Shown one piece after another: positions 17,214 to 24,446 of a stretch of DNA of 38,801 nucleotides (position 1 is the first letter of the stretch; every line of letters starts with the position of its first letter). A model generated the notes under the pieces. It was not told where the DNA came from, ran no database searches, and saw only the letters and a program-made list of their open reading frames with translations. The stretch lies in assembly GCA_025363435.1 (NCBI GenBank), contig JANYDY010000081.1, positions 1-38,801 of the forward strand, in the 5' to 3' direction. The DNA comes from Betaproteobacteria bacterium (GTDB lineage: Bacteria > Pseudomonadota > Gammaproteobacteria > Burkholderiales > SG8-41). The position numbers and the translations under genes are program-made.

Positions 17214-18490
17214 GTTCCAAAAGTCGCAAACATTGCGATGACCGCGACCGCCATCACCGCGGTCGCCAGCCAGCCGAGGAATTTCAGCCGGCGCGTGATG
17301 ACAAACTGCCCCATGATGTCCTGTCTCACCGCCATCAGCATCATTACCGCCATGATGGGCACCGCGATTACGCCGTTGATGACCGCGCTCCAGAACAGCG
17401 CCTTGATCGGATCCACCGGGCTGAAGTTGAGCGCCACGCCGAGCAGTGTGGCAACTGTGACAATGAAGTAGAACCCTTTGGCATTCGGCAGGGTGCGGCC
17501 GAGACCGATTGGCCATCTGAATGCTTCGGCAACCGCGTAGGCGGTTGAGCCTGCCAGCACCGGCACGGCGAGCAACCCTGTGCCGACGATACCGGCGGAA
17601 AAAAGCCAGAACGCAAAATCGCCGGCCAGCGGGCGCAATGCTTCGGCGGCCTGCGCCGAGGTTTGTATGTCGGTGATGCCGTGGCGGTTCAGCGTGACTG
17701 CGGCCGTCAGCATGATAAAAAACGCCACCAGGTTGGAGAAACCCATGCCGATGTAGGTATCGATCTTGATGCGCCGCAAATGCGCGCGCGCCTGTTCGGG
17801 TGCCTGTTTCAGCGGGCGTTCGCCGGGTGCTGCGCGCTGCTCCTCGACTTCCTGCGAGGCTTGCCAGAAAAACAGGTAAGGGCTGATGGTGGTGCCGAAT
17901 ACCGCGACGACAACGACAATGTAATCGGCGCGCCACGACATCGACGGCACCAGACTGTCGAACAGCACCTCGTCCCACGGCACTTGCACGGCGAAAACCG
18001 TTGCGACATAGGCAAACAGCGTCAGCGTCAGGCCCTTGAGGATGGGCGCGTAGCGCGGGAAGGGAATGGCGATCTGCAATATCAGCGACAACACGCCGAA
18101 CGCGACCGCATAAGCGTGCGCCGGCCCGCCGATCAGCAGTCTCAACGCCGCACCCATCGCACCGATGTCGGCGGCGATGTTGATGGTATTGCCGATCAGC
18201 AGCAGGCCAACGATGGCGTGCAAAAGCGCGGCGGGGTAATGCGCGCGGATATTGGCGGCGAGACCGTGCCCGGTGACACGGCCGATGCGCGCGCTGACAA
18301 TCTGTATGCCAACCATCAGCGGGAAGGTGAACAACAGCGTCCATAAGGTGCTGTAACCGAATTTCGCGCCCGCCTGGGAGTAGGTGGCGATGCCGCTGGG
18401 ATCGTCATCGGCAGCGCCGGTAATCAGGCCCGGCCCGAGCTTTTGCCACAGCGTCGGCGCCTTTGCGGCTGCATTCCTGATTTGCTTCAT
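17210..18490 (-). CDS. Nramp-family-like divalent metal transporter
   Basis: Inner-membrane transporter of the Nramp (MntH/SLC11) fold, 426 residues, about 11 hydrophobic segments. The first-helix motif is DPSG (residues 30-33, in [14 protein letters not shown]), where classical Nramp has DPGN. In the sixth helix the usual MPHN is ISPY plus L (residues 202-206, in [11 protein letters not shown]), so the soft methionine ligand is replaced by Ser and the following His/Asn by Tyr/Leu. The classical Mn/Fe selectivity is thus not secure; related proteins lacking this Met transport Mg/Mn. The hydrophilic loop [16 protein letters not shown] is long. Start: ATG at 18490 (MKQIRN), with GGAAG upstream; a longer frame starts at 18535. 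Convergent with fumC. Confidence 0.88.
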   Translation of the reverse strand: MKQIRNAAAKAPTLWQKLGPGLITGAADDDPSGIATYSQAGAKFGYSTLWTLLFTFPLMVGIQIVSARIGRVTGHGLAANIRAHYPAALLHAIVGLLLIGNTINIAADIGAMGAALRLLIGGPAHAYAVAFGVLSLILQIAIPFPRYAPILKGLTLTLFAYVATVFAVQVPWDEVLFDSLVPSMSWRADYIVVVVAVFGTTISPYLFFWQASQEVEEQRAAPGERPLKQAPEQARAHLRRIKIDTYIGMGFSNLVAFFIMLTAAVTLNRHGITDIQTSAQAAEALRPLAGDFAFWLFSAGIVGTGLLAVPVLAGSTAYAVAEAFRWPIGLGRTLPNAKGFYFIVTVATLLGVALNFSPVDPIKALFWSAVINGVIAVPIMAVMMLMAVRQDIMGQFVITRRLKFLGWLATAVMAVAVIAMFATFGT

Positions 18491-18605
18491 TGGGCGGCTT
18501 CCAGCGCAGGCCCGGGCAGCAGAGCTTCGGGGCACTGGTAGTTTGACACGCGCGCGGTTGCAGGGCGACCCCGCCGTCCGTGCCGCGGTGTCACATCAGG
18601 CAGAA

Positions 18606-18640
18606 ACGGCGGCCGGGCAGGGATGCTGCCCGGTCGCCGT
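18606..18640. repeat. Long imperfect inverted repeat (hairpin) beside BON gene
   Basis: ACGGCG-G-CCGGGCAG / CTGCCCGG-T-CGCCGT forms about 15 pairs including one G-T, with a 5-base loop GGATG. There is no T tract, so it is not a standard terminator. It lies 53 bases beyond the stop of the downstream BON gene on minus. Confidence 0.6.
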
Positions 18641-18692
18641 CGTGTTGCCTGCCGCCGGGGTATTGCGGCGGCGCTGCGTTTTGCCGCTGCGT

Positions 18693-19019
18693 TTACTGTG
18701 CGGCGATTTTGATATCGTTCTGTACCGAGACCACGCCTTCGGTTGCGCGTGCAATTGCACCGGCTTTGTCGATTTCCGCCTGCGTCTTGGCGGTGCCGCT
18801 CAACACGACCATGCCCTTGTTATCCGTATCGACCGAGATCTTTACGGCGCTGACCAATTTCTCTTCAGCCAGCTTGGTTTTGATTTTGGTGGTGATGACG
18901 GAGTCTTTGACAAAGACCTTTGGTGAAGAGCGATCCTTGTCGCCGTCGGCCGCATGGACGGCGACAGGCAGCAGAAACGCGCCCAGCAGGAAACAGGTTG
19001 CTGCAAATCTGGTTTTCAT
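18693..19019 (-). CDS. Single-BON-domain periplasmic protein (OsmY-like)
   Basis: A 108-residue exported protein with a clear signal peptide (MKTRFAATCFLLGAFLLPVAVHAA) and one BON domain: SVITTKIKTKLAEEKLVSAVKISVDTDNKG, MVVLSGTAKTQAEIDKAGAIAR, EGVVSVQNDIKI. BON domains bind phospholipid and stabilise the envelope; OsmY/DolP are the known examples. The ribosome binding site AAAGG precedes the start at 19019. A second, larger BON lipoprotein gene lies just upstream on the same strand. Confidence 0.88.
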   Translation of the reverse strand: MKTRFAATCFLLGAFLLPVAVHAADGDKDRSSPKVFVKDSVITTKIKTKLAEEKLVSAVKISVDTDNKGMVVLSGTAKTQAEIDKAGAIARATEGVVSVQNDIKIAAQ

Positions 19020-19174
19020 GGTCTACCTTTCGAGTTTGAATATTGAAACGGTTTATAAGTGCGGCGATCTTCATCGCCACGCCAGAGTCATGCTAGCGAT
19101 CGCGATGTTCGGGGTCTGTTCGCCGCCGCACACAGAACGAACGGGCTGCCGAAGGCGCGTGACAGAAGAGCGCT

Positions 19175-19744
19175 CTACTTCTTGATGCCCAGTTCGCTGA
19201 CCACGCTGCGCGCGCCTTCGACGGCGCGGGCGAGGTCCACGGCACGGTCGATCTGTATCTGATTGTTGACGAAACCGCTGAGCTGAACTACGCCTTTGCG
19301 CGTCACTACCGAAATGTCCGCGCTGTTGACCGTCGGGTCGGAGATAAACACGGCTTTTACCCTGGCGGTAACAATACTGTCATCGACCGTATTGCCGACG
19401 CTGACCTTGTCGGCCCTGATGGTGATGCCGTTCTCCACGCCTTTGACGCCCTGCACGGCGCGCGCGACGGCGATTGCACTTTCGGCTCGCGCCTGACTGT
19501 CGACAAACCCGCTCAACAGCGCGACACCCTTGCGCGTTTCGACCTTGATTTCGATGGCCGCCCTGGTGTCGTTGCCGTCGAGCAGCGCGGATTTCACTTT
19601 TGCCGTCAACACCGTGTCGTCGATCTCGGTGCCCACCGTGGTCTTTGGCGGCGCATTGGAATCGGGGGAAACCGGTTTTTGCCGGTCGCAGGCGGTCAAC
19701 GCAATGGTGGCGCCGAGAAGCAGTGAAATAATCCTGATATTCAT
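19175..19744 (-). CDS. Two-BON-domain lipoprotein
   Basis: A 189-residue lipoprotein, lipobox LTAC (Cys near residue 19 of MNIRIISLLLGATIALTAC), followed by a Pro/Ser linker and two BON domains: DTVLTAKVKSALLDGNDTRA...GVALLSGFVDSQARAESAI and DSIVTARVKAVFISDPTVNS...GVVQLSGFVNNQIQIDRAV. This tandem-BON lipoprotein layout is that of DolP/YraP, an outer-membrane lipoprotein that maintains envelope integrity. The start used (19744) has AGGAG about 8 bases upstream; the frame is open further upstream but codes for a non-signal stretch. Confidence 0.88.
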   Translation of the reverse strand: MNIRIISLLLGATIALTACDRQKPVSPDSNAPPKTTVGTEIDDTVLTAKVKSALLDGNDTRAAIEIKVETRKGVALLSGFVDSQARAESAIAVARAVQGVKGVENGITIRADKVSVGNTVDDSIVTARVKAVFISDPTVNSADISVVTRKGVVQLSGFVNNQIQIDRAVDLARAVEGARSVVSELGIKK

Positions 19745-19811
19745 ATTTGCCACTCCTGTGTGTCGAACACCGTGTTGCCGCCGGCACGGCGATAGCCGCA
19801 CCGGCCTTTTG

Positions 19812-20030
19812 TCATGAATTGCGGGTGATGTCTTTTTGTCGCGCCTGCCAGTCGGCAAGCTGTTTTTCGGCAACGTCTTTCGAGACGCCGTAGGCTTCCT
19901 GGATCTTCCCGGTCAGTTGCTCGCGTTTGCCCGCGATCACGTCGAGCTGGTCGTCGGTGAGCTTGCCCCACTGCTGTTTAACGTTGCCTTTGAATTGTTT
20001 CCAGTTGCCTTCAATACGATCCCAGTTCAT
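19812..20030 (-). CDS. CsbD-family stress protein
   Basis: A 72-residue hydrophilic helical protein of the CsbD family (general stress protein, induced by sigma-B in Bacillus; YjbJ in E. coli). The family opening MNWDRIEGNWKQFKGNVK and WGKLTDDQLDVIAGKREQL match closely. Two ATGs lie in the sequence GGAGATGCAAATG; GGAG abuts the first, so the second (20030, MNWDRI) with six bases spacing is the better start. Function unknown, likely stress protection. Confidence 0.9.
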   Translation of the reverse strand: MNWDRIEGNWKQFKGNVKQQWGKLTDDQLDVIAGKREQLTGKIQEAYGVSKDVAEKQLADWQARQKDITRNS

Positions 20031-20201
20031 TTGCATCTCCTTGGATTACTTGATGGCCGGAGCCGGTTCGGGGATGAAGCCGGGTGCCATCAGTGTCTGT
20101 ATTGTGTCGCCGCCGCATTCGCTTATCTGTGCGCTGGCGCGCATAAAAAACGGCTTCCCGGCGCAGGTGCAACAATGCGCGGACGCGCAACGTCTGAATA
20201 T

Positions 20202-21428
20202 TTAGAACAGACGTCCGAACAGCCGCGCCGTAAATTCCTTCAGCCGCAGCAGTAACGAGCGGCGCTGCCACTGCGCCGGCTCGATCGCCTTTGATGCCTC
20301 GATGTCCTTGCTGAAAGCGAGCTGCATTTTCCGGCCGAATTCCCGTCCCAGAACAATTGCATTGATTTCGTCGTTATCGATAGCGCTGCGCCAGTCGAGA
20401 TTGCTTGAACCAAGACACGACCAGACGCCGTCGATGACGGCGGTTTTTACATGCAGCACGGCGCTTTGTCTTTCGTATATTTTTACGCCGCCGTTGAGGA
20501 GTTTCGAGTAATGCGAGCGCCCGGCATAAAAAGCCACGTCCGAATCGGAATGACTCGGCAGCACCAGCCGCACGTCGACGCCGCGCGTGGCGGCATCGAG
20601 TAGCGCTTTGATCAACTGCGGATCGGGCACGAAGTAGGCGTTGGTAATGTAGACCTGCTTTTCCGCATTGGTGATCGCGGAGATCAGAGTCAGATAGATC
20701 AGGCTGAACGGATCATCCGGCGTGCTGCCGATGGCGCGGACCACTTCCCGGCCCTGCGGCGAGATCGCCGGGAAGTGATTTTTTGCCGCCGCTGCTTTGC
20801 CGTTTTCCCCGCGCTGTTTGTCCCAGGTTTGCAAAAACAGTTTCTGCAATTCGGCTACTGCCGGGCCGTCGACCTGAATGTCGGTGTCGCGCCAGCCACT
20901 GGTGAGATCAACCTGTTCCTTGCCGATGCCGACCGATGACCCGCTGGAATAGACGTTGCTGATATTGATACCGCCCATGAATGCCGTGCGCCCGTCCACT
21001 ACCAGCAGCTTGCGGTGATCGCGATGGTTGGGCGCCCACGCCTTTTTCGCGGCGAGCGGGTTGACCGGGTTGAATTCGAGCACGTTGACGCCGGCCTGTC
21101 TCAACCGATCAAAGAAGGTTTTCGGCGTTGCCACGCTGCCGAAGCTGTCATAAATCAGATTGACCTGGACGCCCTGCAATTGCTTCTCGATCAGCAGATC
21201 CATGAACTGCCTGCCCAGTTCATCGTCGTCGATGATGTAGGACTCGACATTGATGTGATCTTTCGCCTGACCGATGGCGGCGAACATTGCCTTGTCAGTG
21301 GCCGGGCCGTCCTGCAGCAGGGTGACTTTGTTGCCGACGGTGAGGGGCGTTCCCGTGATCTCCTGCTCGAGCGTAATCTGCCGGTCCAGAATGTCGAGGT
21401 CGCCCGCTGTACGCTTGAGTTCCGCCAT
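20202..21428 (-). CDS. Phospholipase D/cardiolipin synthase-like protein with interrupted lipoprotein signal
   Basis: From the ATG at 21428, 408 residues with two HKD motifs: HRKLLVVD (in NHRDHRKLLVVDGRTAFMGG) and HVKTAVID (in LHVKTAVIDGVWSCLGSSN). These are the catalytic pair of cardiolipin synthase/phospholipase D enzymes, which join phosphatidylglycerol molecules or hydrolyse phosphodiesters. Codon reading upstream shows the frame continues into ...GCASLPDTQFLSERYKTQAARFES, whose AAGC looks like a lipobox, but a TGA stop lies at 21555-21557 in the signal (frame reads VLTRLFKVAVAAC-stop-LAFAAGC). The apparent original lipoprotein start would be a GTG at 21596. As sequenced, only an unexported protein would be made from the internal ATG, so the gene is either disrupted or the base is a sequencing error. 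See findings. Confidence 0.75.
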   Translation of the reverse strand: MAELKRTAGDLDILDRQITLEQEITGTPLTVGNKVTLLQDGPATDKAMFAAIGQAKDHINVESYIIDDDELGRQFMDLLIEKQLQGVQVNLIYDSFGSVATPKTFFDRLRQAGVNVLEFNPVNPLAAKKAWAPNHRDHRKLLVVDGRTAFMGGINISNVYSSGSSVGIGKEQVDLTSGWRDTDIQVDGPAVAELQKLFLQTWDKQRGENGKAAAAKNHFPAISPQGREVVRAIGSTPDDPFSLIYLTLISAITNAEKQVYITNAYFVPDPQLIKALLDAATRGVDVRLVLPSHSDSDVAFYAGRSHYSKLLNGGVKIYERQSAVLHVKTAVIDGVWSCLGSSNLDWRSAIDNDEINAIVLGREFGRKMQLAFSKDIEASKAIEPAQWQRRSLLLRLKEFTARLFGRLF

Positions 21429-21696
21429 TACGGCGGCGTTCTGTTTTTTCGACAGCGGCCCGCGCGCGCTTTCGAAACGCGCCGCCTGTGTTTTATAGCG
21501 CTCGCTCAGGAATTGCGTATCCGGCAGCGATGCGCAACCTGCGGCGAACGCGAGTCAACAGGCCGCCACGGCGACTTTAAAGAGGCGGGTTAGCACAGAC
21601 GTTCGCCCGGTGGCAAGGACCCGTGATCCAGTTTCTTTGTAGGGTCCATGACGTTTTCGGGAAAAGTCTGGCGCCACAAGCCGGCGCCAAACCGGT

Positions 21697-21900
21697 TTAC
21701 AGAATCTGCGAGCGGTTGCTGCTGCGCGGGCCGAGGAAGTACCACAGGATCAGGCCCAGCAGCGGCAGCAGCGCCACGGCGAGAATCCAGATCAGTTTCT
21801 TCTCGTTGGAAACGGAACTTTGAAAAATATTGATGATTGCCCAGATATCGCCGGTGAGTATTAGCAGGCCGAGCAGACTGTTGTATCCCATGGTCATCAT
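21697..21900 (-). CDS. PLDc_N-domain small membrane protein
   Basis: A 67-residue protein with two predicted membrane helices (residues 5-25 and 36-55) and the phospholipase-D-nuclease N-terminal signature: NEKKLIWILAVALLPLLGLILWYFLGPR. In cardiolipin synthases this segment is fused at the N-terminus of the PLD catalytic domains. Here it is a separate small gene upstream, on the same strand, of the catalytic PLD-like gene. GGAG lies 6 bases before the first ATG (21900). Confidence 0.85.
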   Translation of the reverse strand: MMTMGYNSLLGLLILTGDIWAIINIFQSSVSNEKKLIWILAVALLPLLGLILWYFLGPRSSNRSQIL

Positions 21901-21949
21901 GTTGAGCTCCTTTGGTTTTGAGGGTTGATCTGTGTGCTAAGCAGCCGTT

Positions 21950-22183
21950 CTATTTGCGCCTGTCGCCGAAAACCAGCAGCAGGCCGCCGATCGCGATCGC
22001 GATCGCGATCGCGCCGACGCCCGCCCATACCGGAATGTTGACCGTCTCCTTGTCCTTGACCGACATTTCAATCGGGCCGATCTTCACATCGTGGGTTTCC
22101 TTCGTATAAGTGAAGCTGCCGTAGGCGAGGCCGAGAGCGCCGGCGATGATCAATGCAATTGCCAATCCTTTGACTGCATTCAT
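21950..22183 (-). CDS. Small two-helix membrane protein
   Basis: A 77-residue protein with membrane helices at about residues 5-25 and 50-70, separated by a charged, periplasm- or cytosol-facing loop (YTKETHDVKIGPIEMSVKDKETVNIP). I do not assign a named family with confidence. It recurs next to CsbD/BON-type genes, so a stress-related role is plausible but inferred. The second helix is encoded by a CGATCG hexamer repeat. GGAG sits 5 bases before its ATG. Confidence 0.7.
   Translation of the reverse strand: MNAVKGLAIALIIAGALGLAYGSFTYTKETHDVKIGPIEMSVKDKETVNIPVWAGVGAIAIAIAIGGLLLVFGDRRK
21988..22013. repeat. CGATCG hexanucleotide repeat inside a membrane-helix codon run
   Basis: Four complete CGATCG units plus two bases, which encode repeating Ala-Ile in the second helix of the small membrane protein. 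Being a multiple of three, unit gain or loss changes helix length but not frame. Confidence 0.85.
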
Positions 22184-22335
22184 GATGGCTCCTTCTTAAG
22201 GTGGTCTAAAACGCCGGGGTCCGGGAAGCCGGCAACCGGTGGTGAATGTCCGTGTCATTTATAGCGCGGGTGGCGGTGCGCGGTCTGTGCGACAACCCAC
22301 ACGGTATTCAGGTGGTGTCATGCCGGATCGCAGAA

Positions 22336-23007
22336 TCATCCGGTCGTCGCCGGCGCCTGCACGTCTTCTTCCCAGGTTTTTCCAGCGCTGCGGCCGGATA
22401 GATCGAAGCGGCGCGCCGCTTCTTTCCAGTTTGCGACCGCCCACCAGCCTTGCAGATACCCGGGCCGCCGGTTCTCATGCCTGAGATAGTAGGCATGTTC
22501 CCAGACGTCGTTGAGCAGAAGCGGGTAATCGCCATGCATGCAGGGATTGTCATGGCCGGCAGTCGTGCAGATCGTCAATTTGCCGCCGTCTTTTCGCGTG
22601 CGCGCCAGCCACACCCAGCCGGAGCCGAAAACCTTTGCGCCTGCGGTCTCGAATTCTGTTTTGAATTTGTCGAAACCGCCGAAATCGTGCTTGATCGCAG
22701 CGCCCAGCAAACCGCCGGGCGCACCGCCACCGTCGGGCGACATCGCATTCCAGAACAGGCTGTGGTTCAAGTGCCCGCCTGCATTGTTGTGCACGGCGCT
22801 GCGCAGCGCCTCGGGGATTTTGTCGGGATTACGCAGTAACCAGACCGCGGAGCGGTTTTGCAACCCGGGCAGTTTTTCCAGCGCCGCATTCAGACTGGTT
22901 ACGTAGGCTTTGTGATGCATATCGTGATGCAGCGTCATGGTGCGCGCGTCCACGTGCGGCTCCAGCGCTGCGTATCCATAGGGCAGGGGCGGCAGTTCGT
23001 GTTTCAT
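22336..23007 (-). CDS. sodA: Fe/Mn superoxide dismutase
   Basis: Superoxide dismutase of the Fe/Mn family (superoxide to O2 plus H2O2), 223 residues, cytoplasmic, no signal peptide. Metal ligands by motif: His27 (TLHHDMHHKAYV), His82 (HLNHSLFW), Asp167 and His171 (DVWEHAYYLRH, the family signature). GGH at 77-79 before the second ligand is Mn-type. At the position that carries the key Gln in Mn-SOD (in stanQDnP) there is His152 (TTAGHDNP), a pattern known from metal-flexible (cambialistic) and mycobacterial SODs. Metal specificity is therefore open; the symbol sodA is a best guess. AGGAG precedes the start. Confidence 0.92.
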   Translation of the reverse strand: MKHELPPLPYGYAALEPHVDARTMTLHHDMHHKAYVTSLNAALEKLPGLQNRSAVWLLRNPDKIPEALRSAVHNNAGGHLNHSLFWNAMSPDGGGAPGGLLGAAIKHDFGGFDKFKTEFETAGAKVFGSGWVWLARTRKDGGKLTICTTAGHDNPCMHGDYPLLLNDVWEHAYYLRHENRRPGYLQGWWAVANWKEAARRFDLSGRSAGKTWEEDVQAPATTG

Positions 23008-23052
23008 GGCAGGGTCTCCTGAAATGGCAAATGAAATCGCCGGGCGCTTGCT

Positions 23053-23202
23053 TTATACGGGAGGGCGCCCGCTGATGACGCGCAACAACACTGCGATGAT
23101 GGCAATGACCAGCAGAATGTGGATCAGACCACCCATGGTGTAGGCAGTGACCAGTCCCAACAGCCATAAAATGATGAGGACGACGGCAATCGTATAGAGC
23201 AT
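23053..23202 (-). CDS. lmo0937-family small membrane protein
   Basis: A 49-residue membrane peptide with two hydrophobic helices separated by a TMGG turn: MLYTIAVVLIILWLLGLVT, then GGLIHILLVIAIIAVLLRVI, ending RPPV. It is a close match to the lmo0937/YqaE-neighbour peptide family found among stress genes. The ATG at 23202 has AAAGGAA upstream; the frame is open a further 15 codons but those lack the hydrophobic pattern. Function unknown. Confidence 0.85.
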   Translation of the reverse strand: MLYTIAVVLIILWLLGLVTAYTMGGLIHILLVIAIIAVLLRVISGRPPV

Positions 23203-23408
23203 GGCGGATTCCTTTCGCATGGCGCGGTCAGAAATTTGACTGCGCATCCGGTTGCCATCATGACGATGTGCGAAAGAAAACTCTGTGCGTTGGCGAACAC
23301 ACTGCGGAGATTTTTCAGCGCGTTATTGCGGGCTCGCGCCGCGCCGGAGCCGCGCTGAGCCAACGCGCTCAAAATTTGACACGGCGGCCTCCGCCTGTTT
23401 TATCGCGT

Positions 23409-23432
23409 GGCTGCATCGCCGGCGATGCAGCC
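23409..23432. repeat. 24-base perfect palindrome
   Basis: GGCTGCATCGCC joined directly to GGCGATGCAGCC, a 24-base perfect inverted repeat. It lies 14 bases beyond the stop of the Bug-receptor gene on minus. No T tract follows, so it is not a standard intrinsic terminator; it may be a protein-binding site or transcript 3' end hairpin. Confidence 0.75.
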
Positions 23433-23445
23433 GGAGCAGGTCTTG

Positions 23446-24396
23446 TTACTCGGCGGTGGCGCCGGTCGCCTTGACCACTTTGGCCCACTTGATGATTTCG
23501 TCGCGCACGATGCGGCCGAACTCGTCCGGCGTGGTGATCGCGACATCGGCCCCCATCGCGGTCAGTTTGCTCGCGACGTCGGGGTTTTTCAGCGTCGCCG
23601 CACTTTCGGCGTTTAGCTTCGCAATAATTTCCCGCGGCGTGCCGGCCGGTGCAAACACGCCGTACCACGACACCACGTTGTAACCGGGGATGCCGGACTC
23701 ATTGACGGTCGGCACATCGGGCAGTTGCGGCGCGCGTTTCATCCCGGTGACGGCGATGGCGCGCAGACGCCCGGCCTGCACGTATTGCAGCGAACCGGGA
23801 AAGCCCAGCGCCGCCAGTTGTATGTGCCCTGCGATCAGATCGGTCACCACCGGGCCGGCGCCTTTATAAGGAATGTGATTGAGTTTCACGCCGAGCAACT
23901 CCATACCGAGGTGGTTCGGCGAGCCAGTATTGGCACCGTAGTTGAGTTTGCCCGGATAGGTTTTGGCGAGCGCAATGAGTTCGCGTATCGACTTCACCGG
24001 CAGCGAAGGATGCACGGCGATGATGCTGGGAAAGGTCGCCGCCTGTATGACGGGGGCGAGGTCTTTCGCCATGTCGTACGGCAGTTTCTTGTACAAACTC
24101 ATGCCGATCGCCTGCGGGATGCCGGCACTGAGCAGCGTGTAGCCGTCGGGCGCGGCTTTCGCCACGAAGTCCGCACCGATGTGGCCGCCGCCGCCCGAGC
24201 GGTTTTCCACAACCACCGGTTTGCCCATGCTTTCGGTCAGGCCCTGGCCGATAAAACGCGCCAGCAGATCGGCGGCGCCGCCCGGTGCGAGCGGCACGAT
24301 CATGCGGATCGGTTTGTTCGGATAATCCTGTGCGGCGGCCGCCAGCGTCAATGCAGCGAATGCGCAAGCGAGGATGCAGTGCTTAACAATCGTCAT
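23446..24396 (-). CDS. Bug/TctC-family tripartite tricarboxylate transporter substrate-binding protein (catabolic cluster)
   Basis: A second periplasmic Bug receptor, 316 residues from the ATG at 24396. Signal peptide MTIVKHCILACAFAALTLAAAAQ, then [60 protein letters not shown] and VVSWYGVFAPAGTPREI, all hallmarks of the family. A GGAG lies 6 bases upstream of this ATG; the frame is open from a TTG at 24408. It lies just downstream of the LigI-like hydrolase gene on the same strand, suggesting its ligand is the substrate of that enzyme or its pathway. Confidence 0.9.
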   Translation of the reverse strand: MTIVKHCILACAFAALTLAAAAQDYPNKPIRMIVPLAPGGAADLLARFIGQGLTESMGKPVVVENRSGGGGHIGADFVAKAAPDGYTLLSAGIPQAIGMSLYKKLPYDMAKDLAPVIQAATFPSIIAVHPSLPVKSIRELIALAKTYPGKLNYGANTGSPNHLGMELLGVKLNHIPYKGAGPVVTDLIAGHIQLAALGFPGSLQYVQAGRLRAIAVTGMKRAPQLPDVPTVNESGIPGYNVVSWYGVFAPAGTPREIIAKLNAESAATLKNPDVASKLTAMGADVAITTPDEFGRIVRDEIIKWAKVVKATGATAE

Positions 24397-24446
24397 TCGG
24401 TGCTCCAATTCTGCTGATGTTGGCGGCGCGAGCGGTGCGCGCCGGG

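Noticed and set aside
15639-18344. 901-codon open frame on minus crossing fumC and the Nramp-like gene
   Set aside because: It is antisense to fumC and out of frame with the transporter, with low-complexity Arg/His-rich translation; a GC-rich shadow.
21988-22013. HIP1-like GCGATCGC octamers suggesting cyanobacterial DNA
   Set aside because: The octamer arises only from the local hexamer repeat; neighbouring genes are betaproteobacterial.
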